Part shown: positions 24,546-34,444 of the stretch, one piece after another
How the letters are laid out: every line of letters starts with the position of its first letter
Numbering within the stretch: position 1 is the stretch's first letter
Assembly: GCA_033296885.1 (NCBI GenBank)
Contig: MU863911.1
Span: 186,001-250,000 of the forward strand
Source of the DNA: Triangularia verruculosa
Lineage: Eukaryota > Ascomycota > Sordariomycetes > Sordariales > Podosporaceae
DNA length: 64,000 nt
Direction: 5' to 3'
Made by a program: the position numbers and the translations under genes
Notes under the pieces: generated by a model
Database searches by the model: none
The model's input: only the letters and a program-made list of their open reading frames with translations
Told to the model about the DNA's origin: nothing

Positions 24546-25783
24546 ATGGATCCCGCCATCATCGCCGCCCGCGACAACGTCATCCGCGCAGAGGTTGCAG
24601 AGCGCGAGGCCGAATGTATTCTCATGGCGGCTCGTGAGAACCTCCTCGAGGCCCGCGAGCATGCCATGAGGCTTGAACTGGAGGTGTCCGCCGCCAACGA
24701 AGCGCAGAGCATGTTCAACACTTTGACTTCACACAATACTACTGCCTCGGGCACGGCGACGCCCGTTGCCGTCTCTGGAGTCCCGTCCGAGGCCTACGCT
24801 TTCCCTATCGACAAGCTAAAGCGCCGGCAAACCCGGGAAGGAAAGACACCGCTGGTGTTGGTGGCTTGCGGGTCGTTTTCTCGTCAGTTGGGCCCTCGAA
24901 ATCAGTAAGGAATGTTGGGTTTTGCTAACGCTGGTAGCGACAGCCATCACCTTCCTCCACATGCGCATGTTCGAGATGGCCTCGGACTTCGTACGGTTTA
25001 ACACAGACTTTGAGGTTTGCGCCGGATACCTGTCACCAGTCAGCGATGCCTACAAAAAGGCGGGCCTCGCGCCAGGCCGTCACAGGGTCGAGATGTGCTC
25101 CCGCGCGATTGCGAGTTCGCCGTGGCTGATGGTCGACCCATTCGAGACGGTGAACTGCAACGAGAAGGGCGAGCCCGAGTACGTCCCCACTGCCAAGGTG
25201 CTGCGACACTTTGACCACGAGATCAATACGGTGCTGGGCGGTATTGAGGGGACCGACGGAAAGATGCGCAAGGCCAAGATCGCGCTTCTGGCTGGAGCGG
25301 ATTTGGTCATGTCCATGGGTGAGCCTGGTCTCTGGTCGCCAATCGACTTGGGCGTGATCCTTGGCCAGTACGGTGCTTTCATTGTGGAGCGCTCTGGAAC
25401 AGATATCGAACTGGCGCTTTCGACCCTTAAGCAGTACGAGAATAACATTTGGGTCATTGGTCAAGTGATCCAGAACGACATCAGGTTTGTTCCCATCCTC
25501 TCTCTCATGTCTGATATGAACTGGCTTGCTAAATCTGAATAGCTCAACCAAAGTTCGCCTGTTCTTGAAGAAGGACCTCAGTGTCCGATATTTGATTCCG
25601 GATCCCGTGGTGGAGGTTCGTACTTCTTCAATGTTTGTCAGGAGACATGGACTAACCGTCTCATAGTACATCAATGAGCACCATCTTTACCAGGAGGGGC
25701 CACCGAAGGAGAAGCAGGAGAAGATTAATGGCCCAAAGGATCCAGCGCCAGAATCTGCAGATGGCAAGCTTATCAAGGGCTGA
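24546..25783 (+). CDS. NMA1: Nicotinamide/nicotinate mononucleotide adenylyltransferase
   Basis: Four exons (24546-24882, 24944-25484, 25543-25615, 25667-25783) give 355 codons. The start is the ATG of MDPAIIAARDNVIRAEVAER; the frame continues upstream only from non-ATG codons. Residues 1-95 are a charged helix absent from bacterial enzymes. The nucleotidyltransferase core begins with LVLVACGSFSPITFLHMRMF (about 103-122), whose fungal FxxxH-type motif is split by intron 1, and ends with ISSTKVR (292-298), the second ATP-binding signature, split by intron 2. The enzyme joins NMN or NaMN with ATP to make NAD or deamido-NAD, serving both salvage and de novo synthesis in cytosol and nucleus. The tail is Lys/Glu/Pro-rich. 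Length and motifs fit the eukaryotic family well. Confidence 0.92.
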
Positions 25784-27457
25784 ATGAAGTCCTCGAGTGA
25801 AGACAAGGCATGCTTCTTGGTCAGGAAGGCCTTTCGCTAAGATCGAAGGCCATGACCGAACGAAACCCGAAATGGCACGACGGGTCAAGAGGCGCCAAAT
25901 CCAGGGTGCATATCACATGCTCTTCGAGATACATCTCAAGAGATAACGAATGATGACGGGCAACGGCGCCAGGGCTTTCATGACATGGCGTGGGGAATTG
26001 TCTGCCCACTAGCGAAAAGAGGGATACACTAAGCAAGCGACTAGCGAGGGAGTTCAGTTCCGGGCAGACCAGCGAGCGTGAAGACGGACAGGGCGTTGTT
26101 GGGCAACATTAAATTTTCACAAACGAGAGGCGTTCATCATGATACGGCGTTTGTCGATTACGAATCGAGGGTAGCAAATTTGTTATATTTGAAGACACGG
26201 GGTAGAGGGGTTGGGGAGGTTATACTAATTTTCTGGATAGATTTGGGGGTGGTTTCTCTGCTTTTACAGTTTTTGATGACCTGGCATGTCACTATCTCTT
26301 GCTCTTGCGACAACGATTAGAGACACTGAGCACTTTTGGACGAATTATGACACTATTTCGAACAATGGAATATTGAAGGAATGTGATATGCTTTTGTCTT
26401 ACTTGAGTTCGAACATGGCCTACTTGATGAAGCCCTCGCGACTGATTTCCGGTTCCTGCGGGAGATCATCCCGTGGCTGCTATGTTTCGCGGCTAGCAAC
26501 GGGATGGCAGCACCATGCAAGGTATGTCCCCCGAGGGGCGGGAGTGAACGGGAGGCATGCAAATGCATGCCGAATGATACCGATGGCTTGGGTCGGGACT
26601 TATTGAGCTGCCAGTAAGGACTGATCGAGTTAGTGATCTCTAATTGAGCATAAGCTCAGTTAATAGCACAGTCATGACCAGGACACAAATATTGGTGAAG
26701 GCGAGGATGGTTATAATAACTTGGAGATTTTTGTACCATTGGCTCTCCCATTCACCATGGAGGGCCCAGAATAACCAATAAATCTACGGATATCTATGTA
26801 CAATTCCAAAAGATTCACCCCATCCCCTGCCGAGTTTACATGCAACCACCCGAAGTAAATTTCTTTGCCACAAATATTTGCAACATTGCACCCGTCCTGA
26901 TACACGCTCCTGAAGTCGCTTTGCTTTGCTGTTTGTTCCCCAAAAGCATAACGCATTCGCTCGCTCGCTTTCCTTCATTCTTTCCAAAACCCCAACACCC
27001 TGTTAGTTACTCCAGAAACGCCGTACAAAATCCAAGAAGAAAAAGACACAAGCCAGGCCGTAGTAATGCAAATGCTGCAGAAACACACAGAGAACCAAAA
27101 ATTGGTGACCGCCCACATATCGTCGTCTTTCCTTTCATCCCGCCCATTGTCGTCGTGGTGTCGTTTTCCTTCATTAATAAACGTTGGACGTTTCATTTTC
27201 TTCTCATCCCCTTCTGCATGTTTTGACGTTCAGGCAGGCAGGTCTAGGGAGACAGAGAGAAGACTTCTCGACTCCCAAATCTCCGGTACTTTTTGACAAG
27301 GGGGCTTCCAACAAACCAATTTATGCTTTCCGGCGCCATAGCAGGACATCGGCACAAGCAAGTAAAAAAGCGTGTTGTTGGAAGTCCTCTGACGAGTACT
27401 TCACCAAATCACCTAGAGATTGAACGTTGCGCATGCATACATTTTAAGCGTTCAAGC
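25784..27457. other. Intergenic region, 1.7 kb; no gene seen
   Basis: 3' flank of NMNAT and 3' flank of the small minus-strand gene. Scattered open frames have no domain content. Small tcgctcgctcgc repeat near 26956-26970. Confidence 0.45.
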
Positions 27458-27613
27458 TTAATCCCTACTTGAGGTGGTGTCTGAGCTTGTTGTTACGGAC
27501 CCTCGTACGTTATCTCTAGCGACGGAGACGAGGTGGTAGATGCCGAATGCGATGAGGGCGAGGACGATGAAGAGGATGATGATAATCACGGCAATAACGT
27601 CATTTTGTTTCAT
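27458..27613 (-). CDS. 51-residue single-pass membrane microprotein
   Basis: On the minus strand an ATG at 27613 opens a 51-codon frame ending in TAA at 27458. It starts MKQNDVIAVI and continues as one uninterrupted hydrophobic helix to about residue 28 (IIIILFIVLALIAFGIYHLV); then comes a short basic turn (ARDNVRG) and a Ser/Thr-rich end (TTSSDTTSSRD). Codon use is C-ending in the membrane segment (ATC, CTC, GTC, TTC), as in real highly biased fungal genes and unlike random intergenic DNA. No intron is needed. There is no cleavable signal peptide: the N-terminus is short and polar, so a tail- or signal-anchored topology is likely. I do not recognise the family. Confidence is for coding status, not function. 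Confidence 0.65.
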   Translation of the reverse strand: MKQNDVIAVIIIILFIVLALIAFGIYHLVSVARDNVRGSVTTSSDTTSSRD

Positions 27614-29087
27614 TTTTGGCGGTTGGTTTTTTGACCTTGCTGGTCAGACTTGAGATTCGGGGTTCGGATGGACGAAAACCGGTGCGGTGGTTGTTGGTGA
27701 CACGCTTTGTGTCAGTGGTCCACGTTGTCTGTGGAGCCGAATTCCTGAGCTACCAAGGCGGCGGTGACAAAGGTGTGTTTGTGAGGTCTGAGATTCTGAG
27801 TTCTCAAAGTGCCACCTTTTGATGGATGTGTTCTAGCCAAAAAAACAGTCTATTTAATCTGTCAGCTCAAGTCTTCAATGAAGTTGAAATGGCAGTTTAG
27901 CTCACCAACTCTCAAGCTGTCAAGCTTTCGTTCGTTCGCTGCCAGTCCAAAAAGAAAAAGCGGGGTTCGTCCGAATTGTTTCGTCAGACAGAGGAATGGA
28001 TCCAATTCCACGGTATCGTCACTTCTTCAAAAAACGGGGGGAATCGGAATCTTCGTCAAACGGTCACAATTGAACAAGAATCGGTGGAATGCGAAAAAAG
28101 ATGCAAGAAGGCGGAAAACGCGCGCGCGAATGCGCACAAGGGCGCGGGCATGCAGGTCAAATAGGAGCGGTTGCCCCGCCACCTCGATTCCAAGTCAACA
28201 GAAAAGAAAGAGGCTGGTGTCGTAGCTTTGCTGGCTGGCAAGTGTGCCAACTTCCTACCCAACCACCTGGATGACAGGGGTCAGCTGGCGCACGGACCAT
28301 CTTGAACATTTGTGGACTGATGGCTCCGCTGGGACGACGAAGGATCACCAGCCTCGTTGACGACGGGGGGGGTGAGGTTCTCGGAAGATGTGGCTTGTGA
28401 GAATGGCCTCTGTCTCCAATTCCAGGGGGCCTCTTTCGAGATCATATATCACGTGCTGTCATGGAAGTCTTATGCTTCTACATACGGCAAGTCGTAACTG
28501 CCATTTTCCTGATTATTTTGGGTTAGTACGTGGCCTAGGTAGACCATATGTTGACCACTTCTTTCTCGCAGTTCTCTTCGGGCTTGTCTTTTAGGCCCAT
28601 ACATATGACGCCTGATCAATGCGACGGACTTATATTGAGCGCAAAAGGTACACGTTGGGTGCTAGTGTGCGCAAGAAGACTCGGCGAGCGTTCCCTTGGG
28701 TCACCCTTTATTTCATGATTTTATACTCGTTGCGGAAGGCCATAAAGCCATGATAAGGTATGACTTTCATGATGCTGATACGGAACGATAACAACGGTGG
28801 GCATCAGTGTCACAGGCACTTCAATAGAGATGACAAGTTAGCCGATGATTGCGGAATCCATGGACCCAAAATGCCGCGTGTTCGACTGACGCCCAGTCGA
28901 CACAAGTTCCATCGACACTGCCAAGTATGCACAGCCTTGATACTATAGTGATTGTTGGTTAACATGGGGACTAGTACCTTTTCGCGAATGCAACATCTAT
29001 GAATATATAAGTTTCATTGAGTCTCTGTATGCTAGGCCGTGCAGTTCGCATTCGGTCGGCACCGCTTGTTCTCTCTACATCCGCACA
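27614..29087. other. Intergenic region, 1.5 kb, with a CG-alternating stretch
   Basis: Divergent flank between the microprotein gene and the GPI-tailed protein gene. A cgcgcgcgaatgcgc stretch lies near 28119-28135. No supported gene; the short ATG frames present have no motif. Confidence 0.45.
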
Positions 29088-30089
29088 ATGGCAACGACTA
29101 CTCCAACCCTGACGGCCGTCCCCTCGCCAACATGGCCCTCTAACGTCTTCCCTACCCAACTCACTCCGGCAGCCACTTGCGGTTTTGGGACCGACCTCTG
29201 GCTCGCCACCCTCGATTGTGCAATCAATAACCGCCAGACCTTTTCTTCTGGGGAGAACCCGCCTTCGAGCACTGGCCAGCCGGACTGGTTCACCTGCGGG
29301 CCTGTCGTCAACGCCGGCCGTCCGCTTGTCCATTTCACCCGCTCCGGTCCCGAAAGCGCCCCGATCACCACTACCACACGCGGCTACGAGGACGACTGTT
29401 ACCAGAACAGATACGGGGAGTGGGGTGCCTCAACTCAGACCACCAACGGCCAGACCAACACTCACTACTTTGCCACCTGTCCGGTAGGCTACACAGAGGC
29501 CCTCCACATCTCCACTGCTACAAACAATGTCGCCATGCATTTCGTCGAGTGCTGTCCCTCGGGAAGTCTCAGCTTCGGCCTGTTCAGCACCAGGACCGAA
29601 GACATTCTGTTTGAGACCACTCACTCGGGCACTCCTTATGGGGGCTGGACGATCAACATGCCTGCCTGCACGGCAAAGGTCACCGAAGGCCAGGTGGTCA
29701 CGGTGACAGACACCCTAACCGGCGGCAATAGTTTCACGACCACGACGACAAGTCTTGAGCCGGATGCGACTATTTTTGCCGACGTTCAGACTCTCATGTA
29801 TACCGTCTTTGCTGAACAGCATACTTGCTTCCGAGACTGTGGTATTTTGTACGAGGGAGTGAGTGAGTGGCTGTCGCAGTATACGCCGACCGGGACGGGA
29901 TCGCCCACTCCTACTGGGGGACAAGGGGCAGGACCATCGGAAGGTCAGGAGGAGGACGATGAGAATGATGATGCTGAGGAGCCTGCCACCACCACCAAGC
30001 CGTCCGGTGCTGGCCAGACTGCTGGATTCAAGGTTGGACTGTTGGGTGCGGCTTTGGCTTTGGCGGTGGGTGTTGTTGCCGGTTTGTAA
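29088..30089 (+). CDS. Cys-containing surface protein with C-terminal GPI-type tail
   Basis: One exon, 333 codons. The body (about 30-250) has well-spaced cysteines (AATCGFGTDLWLATLDC, EDDCYQNRYGEWG, TCPVGYTEALHI, VECCPSGSLSFG, HTCFRDCG). A Thr/Pro/Gly and Asp/Glu-rich linker follows, then a C-terminal hydrophobic stretch (VGLLGAALALAVGVVAGL) that ends the protein, preceded by small residues (PSGAGQTAG), as for a GPI attachment signal. Oddly, the N-terminus MATTTPTLTAVPSPTWPSNV is not a signal peptide, and I found no upstream exon supplying one. Fungal relatives with the same body exist with a transmembrane rather than GPI end, so the exact anchorage is uncertain. A second copy of the tail lies 70-220 bases downstream. 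Confidence 0.7.
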   Translation: MATTTPTLTAVPSPTWPSNVFPTQLTPAATCGFGTDLWLATLDCAINNRQTFSSGENPPSSTGQPDWFTCGPVVNAGRPLVHFTRSGPESAPITTTTRGYEDDCYQNRYGEWGASTQTTNGQTNTHYFATCPVGYTEALHISTATNNVAMHFVECCPSGSLSFGLFSTRTEDILFETTHSGTPYGGWTINMPACTAKVTEGQVVTVTDTLTGGNSFTTTTTSLEPDATIFADVQTLMYTVFAEQHTCFRDCGILYEGVSEWLSQYTPTGTGSPTPTGGQGAGPSEGQEEDDENDDAEEPATTTKPSGAGQTAGFKVGLLGAALALAVGVVAGL

Positions 30090-30160
30090 AGCCTTGTGGT
30101 GAAATGGTTTGGTGACTGGTGGGATTTCTAGGGTTGATGTGTCCACGAATTAATTTATGA

Positions 30161-30307
30161 GAGTCCCCGAACGATAGGGTTACTGCTGAGGATGTTCGGA
30201 GGGGTGGGGGGAGTGGGAGTGGTGAGGAGTCTGGTGCTGGTGAGTTGAAGGTTGGGGTAATGGGTGTGGGTTTTTCTATGGCTTTGGGGGCTATTTCTGG
30301 TTTCTAG
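30161..30307 (+). pseudogene. Degenerate second copy of the GPI-type tail
   Basis: A 48-codon frame without ATG ends with a Gly/Ser linker, ESGAGELKVGVMGVGF, then SMALGAISGF and stop. This matches in order the end of the gene just upstream (PSGAGQTAGFKVGLLGAALA, then a hydrophobic end and stop). It is probably a partial tandem duplication of the gene's 3' end, no longer attached to a body. It could alternatively be used as an alternative last exon. Confidence 0.6.
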
Positions 30308-30467
30308 GGCTCTCTAACCACATGTATGTATCTTCGTGCTTGCTAAAAGTGATGTATGAAGGCTATGGTTTTCTAGGGAGGTGGTGCTTCCATCACGGCT
30401 GTTGGGTTCAGCCACTTACTTAGAGCCTGTTCTCGATCCACCAATCATCAATCGGAACCATCCTCCA

Positions 30468-30559
30468 TCGGGTATGGTGTAGCGGTAACATCGTTGACTC
30501 TCACTTCTCAGAAGTGTCTGTTCTCTCAACAGCCCCGGGTTCGACTCCCGGTATCCGAG
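30468..30559 (+). tRNA. tRNA-Glu (anticodon CTC) with a 21-nt intron
   Basis: The seven-base acceptor arm TCGGGTA (30468-30474) pairs with TATCCGA (30552-30558), leaving discriminator G at 30559. The D arm region is GTGTAGCGGTAACATC, the anticodon stem is GTTGA/TCAAC (30493-30497 with 30526-30530), and the T arm is CCGGG-TTCGACT-CCCGG. Loop reading C-T-CTC-A places anticodon CTC at 30500-30502, with the intron after position 37, from 30504 to 30524. The D/T loops supply normal A and B boxes. The CCA end is not encoded, as usual in eukaryotes. Confidence 0.9.
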
Positions 30560-30564
30560 TCCCC

Positions 30565-30574
30565 TTTTTTTTTT
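30565..30574 (+). terminator. RNA polymerase III terminator of the tRNA gene
   Basis: A run of ten T begins six bases after the tRNA 3' end, which is the standard Pol III stop signal. Confidence 0.85.
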
Positions 30575-31413
30575 CACCCTTCTGCCTTCAATCATTGCAC
30601 ATTTTCTCTCTCTTTGTCTTTGTCTTGACTGTTTATTATTTCAACAGATATCCTCCTCTTCATCCAGTGTATTGGAAGGAGCACATCAAGAAATGCCCCT
30701 CGGTTCTGCTAGCTAATCTCTGCCCCTCGCCGTAATCCCATTTTGGTAATTGTCTTTTTCAGCTCCAACTTGCAAGCACCTTGCAACCAAGAAGCAGAGT
30801 GCCTGTCCTCTGCTCGCAAGGCTGTCTGCAACCCTTCTTTCTCTTATCCTTCTCCTCTTGTCGATCTCTTTCTGCAACTCTCCTCCTGTTTCCCATAATA
30901 GACGTCAAGTCAAGTGGCTTCGCTATCTTTTAAACGATACCGAACACAAACGCAGTCCTTTTGATGGGCTGTGCCATCATCCTCCTGCGTGCGCCGTGTG
31001 GGTGGTGGTGGGCGCCATTGGAAACGCCACCCTTTGCTCTGTGCCAATAGCGCGAAGGCTTGCAGAAGGGAGCTAACTTGTATTGCTTTCCTACTTCTGA
31101 GCTGAGGCGTTTTCTGGGGGCTTTCTTTATCGGTTTTTGGCGTAGGTGATGTAGGTAAGGGAGTAAGGGGAGGCAGGACAGAGTCCAGAGCCTTGTGGCC
31201 GTATATCCGTAGTACCTGGGCTTTTTCATGTCGGTCATCGGTCGTGTTCAGCTTTGGGGAAAAATTGGGGGCTTGGGGTGATTTATAAGAAGGGGATGGG
31301 CGCGCGCCGCGGGTTCGTGATCTTTTTCTCAATGTTCTTTTCTGGGTAGCTTGTGGTGTTTCTGATTGCAACACCTTGTTTCGTCTATCATAAGCCTGAC
31401 TAAATAATACACA
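30575..31413. other. Intergenic region tRNA to Cys-rich membrane protein
   Basis: No supported + strand gene. A 273-codon open frame on the minus strand runs through here and across the next gene's first exon; it has no recognisable content and is treated as a shadow. Pyrimidine-rich patches lie near 30595-30660 and 30830-30890. Confidence 0.5.
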
Positions 31414-32360
31414 ATGGCACCACCAATACGATCGATCGCTACTGCTGCGCTTTTTCTCGCGATAGGAGCACAGGCCGCAGAGAATGCGCCTTGCTATTTC
31501 CCAGGAGAAGTCCACGCCTTGGGGTATTACCCATGCCAGCCCTTTGGCGCTGAGATATCGCTGTGCTGCCCTCAAGGATGGACCTGCTTTAGCAATTCGC
31601 TTTGCATCGCGACAACCGAAACCAAGAGTTTTCCGAACATCACGCTGGGAGAGGTGCAGAGAGGAGCGTGTACAAGTCCAGGGTGGAACAATGCTGTCTG
31701 CGGAGGTGTTTGTCTGAGTAGGTTGACACATATTCTATTCTCGTTCAGGCATTGGTAGAGTGATAAGGGCGTAAGGAGTTAATGCTAACATACGATTGCT
31801 TCGAAACAGCCGGAGATAACATCAACGGAAAACTATCCGCTTGCACACAGGAAACGTTCTGCTGCGAAGACGACTACAGAAAGGGAAAGTGCAAATGTGA
31901 GGAAGGGGGCGGAAGCTTCGAGATCAAGAGGGGGATGGGCAGCAAGATTATCGAGGTGGACAGTGAAACGTTCTCGGGGACGGCGACGGTCAGCATTGCG
32001 GAGCCCATGACCAGCTTCTTATCTGATACAACGACTGCGGCAGCGACGACTAGTACACCAGAGAGTTCGGCGAGCAACACTGCTGGTGAGGCCACCACGA
32101 CCCCGACTTCGACCGAGACGGCAGAGGTGGTATCAGGAGGTGGCGGACTGTCCAAGGGGGCGATAATTGGAATCGCAGTCGGCGCTGCAGTCGTTGGATT
32201 GCTGATTCTAGGCGCTTTGGTGTTCTGGGTGAGGAGATGTCTAAACCGGAGGAGCCACGAAAATGTTTCGTCAGGTAATGGTGGAAAGGTGCCAGAAGAT
32301 CCTATTGAGACCCATCAGAATGGGGTGACTTATGGACAGGCGCATGGGGAGCCTGCGTAG
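31414..32360 (+). CDS. Cys-rich, Ser/Thr-stalked single-pass membrane protein
   Basis: Two exons (31414-31717 and 31810-32360) give 284 codons. Residues 1-22 form a signal peptide (MAPPIRSIATAALFLAIGAQ). The ectodomain has about a dozen cysteines (PCYFPGEVHALGYYPCQPFG, ISLCCPQGWTCFSNSLC, FCCEDDYRKGKCKC). A Thr/Ser/Ala-rich, probably O-glycosylated stalk covers about 165-215. A transmembrane helix (AIIGIAVGAAVVGLLILGAL) at about 217-243 ends in a basic stop (RRCLNRRSHE), followed by a 40-residue tail. This layout is common in fungal wall-stress-sensor-like proteins, although no WSC domain is evident. I do not assign a function. Confidence 0.78.
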
Positions 32361-32469
32361 ATGAGGGGTTAGGTGATTTTCGAAAGGTCGTTTCTCTTCT
32401 ACTTATTATTGGGAGGATCCATTCAATGTTGGAATTTCACACTTAATGGTATATATACTTTGCATGATT

Positions 32470-33995
32470 TCAAGACCTTGCTCTTGCATCTTCCATCCAA
32501 TCCTCGTCCTCCCTTATCGCCTCCCCTAGCCATTTGGTGACAAAAGCTTCCTCGTTTCTCCTCAACCCCCACTCTCCACCATCGTCATCGTTTTGGCCTT
32601 CGACTTGTGAACAAAGCTCTGTAGTCTTAACTCTCCTCGCAGCTTCTCTGTCCCTTGCCCCCTGGACAGCGAACTCCTCATCTCCTTCTTTGGCCAAGGT
32701 CTGACACTCAAACATGCTTACGTTCCGTCTCATTAGCCCTGCTAGCTCCATGGCCTGGACCTTGAAGGAATTTCTGGGCGGTATTTTCTTTTTATCGCTC
32801 CCATCGTCCGCAGTCGTAGAATTATCGTCAGAGTCGAAGAGGAGCAGCGTCTCTGGGAGCCGAAGTGTCGATCGTCGGGGCGGGAAGATTAAATAGCCTT
32901 TCCTTGGAGGTTTAGACGCCATAGCTTCAGCTGTTTTCTGGGCCAAAATCGCGTCGATTTGCTGTGGTGTCAACGTTTGCAGCGATGACGACTGGAGTGA
33001 CGGTGTGGGTGGTGCAGGTGGTGATTCTGACGGTGGGTCTTCAGGCGCCAGAATCCCAGTCTCAGCAAGGAAGTTGTCGATTGCTGCTGAGAATGAGTTT
33101 GAAGGCAAGTTGTTGAACCTGGACGGGTTGAAGAAATCCTCCGGTACATGTAATGGCGCATTGTGAAAGAAAAGTGATGGCGAGGCAAAGGGATCGAAAA
33201 GATTTGATGGAGAGGGGAAAAGGAAGGGCATCTGGGAGTGGAGGAAACCAAACGCCGTTTCTTTGTCGATCTTCTCAGGGTCATATCGTCCGGTCTGAGC
33301 CTCGGTGGTAAAGAGTGGAAACTGTCCTTGCTTCGGCGGCTTGAATTTATATTTGTGGACTGGGTGATCTGGAAGGAACATGGGCCAATTGTAAATTCCA
33401 TTGTGGGCCATGAGACCGCGGATGGTCATGCCTCCCTCGCCGCGGTGTAGAAAGGGGTGGTGGGCTTCTGTAAAGGCCAAGCTGGAGCCTAAGGTAGCAC
33501 CGAGATATGACCCATAAACATAGGCTGGACGGAAAGGGGCCGGATTGTTCTTCTCGGCGCGGAGCCCGAGGTTTGCTGAGAGCCAGGAGTACCCAAAGGT
33601 AAGATCGTGGACAGGAGTTGGCCACCGGAGAGGGGTGTGATCTAGCTCGTCATTCATATAGTTCCACCGGTAGTTAATTATGGCTGCTGGGTACTCCCGA
33701 AGCCATGGCGGGAGTGAAACATCTGACTGTCCTTCGATATGTGGATTTGGAGGGACAACAATGACCAGAGGTTTTGTCGATGCATGCTTGGCGATGTTAT
33801 AAAGGCTGTCAAACGTTAGTCTGCGGTTCAAATTCCAGAAGTGTGGTAGACGTACCTCACAGTTATTTCGCCATTCGATGCACACGGAACTCGAACATGC
33901 TCAACCGAATGGTTGGTGCTATAAAACCTGCAAAGCAATCTGCAGCTGAGAACTGGACGCCAGCGCCTTGCTCCTCCCAGCGGCCATCCCAACAT
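32470..33995 (-). CDS. Alpha/beta-hydrolase-like protein with a probable mitochondrial presequence
   Basis: Two minus-strand exons (33995-33856 and 33805-32470) give 491 codons. The intron is 50 nt with a CTAAC branch box just before its end. The chosen start reads MLGWPLGGARRWRPVLSCRL then LCRFYST, an arginine-rich, acid-free leader typical of mitochondrial import. The hydrolase core follows: strand KPLVIVVPPN, INYRW near 90-94, WPTPVHDLTFGYSWL, and YVYGSYLGATLGSSLA, where Ser146 sits at the nucleophile elbow in a variant GSYLG rather than GxSxG. The C-terminal half (about 300-490) is charged and low in complexity. Conserved in fungi as an uncharacterised hydrolase-like family; catalytic activity is unproven. 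An alternative upstream ATG (MSQRIVVGCD) is in frame. It is divergent from TOK1. Confidence 0.7.
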
Positions 33996-34444
33996 CGAAG
34001 ACAGATTTGTCGAAACAAGGTCGCAGCCAACTACTATCCTCTGGCTCATCACACAGCTGCCATTCCTGATGCCACCAACCAGATCGTCGTACCTGAGGTT
34101 TGGTGGTTTTGAATGGCTCCAAAATGCATGAACAGGGTCGAGTCGAACCCCCAACTATCGAGCGGTTCCAGCCAATCGCAGCCCTGCGTTCGATAAGATC
34201 GTGACCCCCGGTTCTCGACGGGCAGGAACGGCACGACGTCATTGTCATCCCAACTCTATATCATGGAAGCTTGGAATCTCACACTCTTTGTCTGCATCTG
34301 GGCTTCGCCTGATGCATAGTGTATGCATAGTTTCTTAATTCTCATGACCAAGACGTCTTGAGCCTCCAGACCCCAAGATATGAGTCTTGGCAATATCATC
34401 CAAACCCCCGGGCCTTGACAAAGGTCCGCGAGAGTCCCAACAAG
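33996..34444. promoter_or_regulatory. Divergent promoter, hydrolase-like gene / TOK1
   Basis: 449 bases separate the two opposed start codons. The minus-strand frame stays open upstream of the chosen start, so part may be leader or extra N-terminal coding sequence. No specific element recognised. Confidence 0.45.

Noticed and set aside
26645..26700. A-box-like string (taagctcagtta)
   Set aside because: No matching B box or cloverleaf within range.
30910..31731. 273-codon minus-strand open frame over the Cys-rich membrane protein's first exon
   Set aside because: No domain and unstructured composition; the + strand gene has a signal peptide and a well-formed intron.
34130..34160. tRNA B-box-like string (GGTTCGACTC on the minus strand)
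   Set aside because: Flanking bases do not form a T stem or an acceptor stem.
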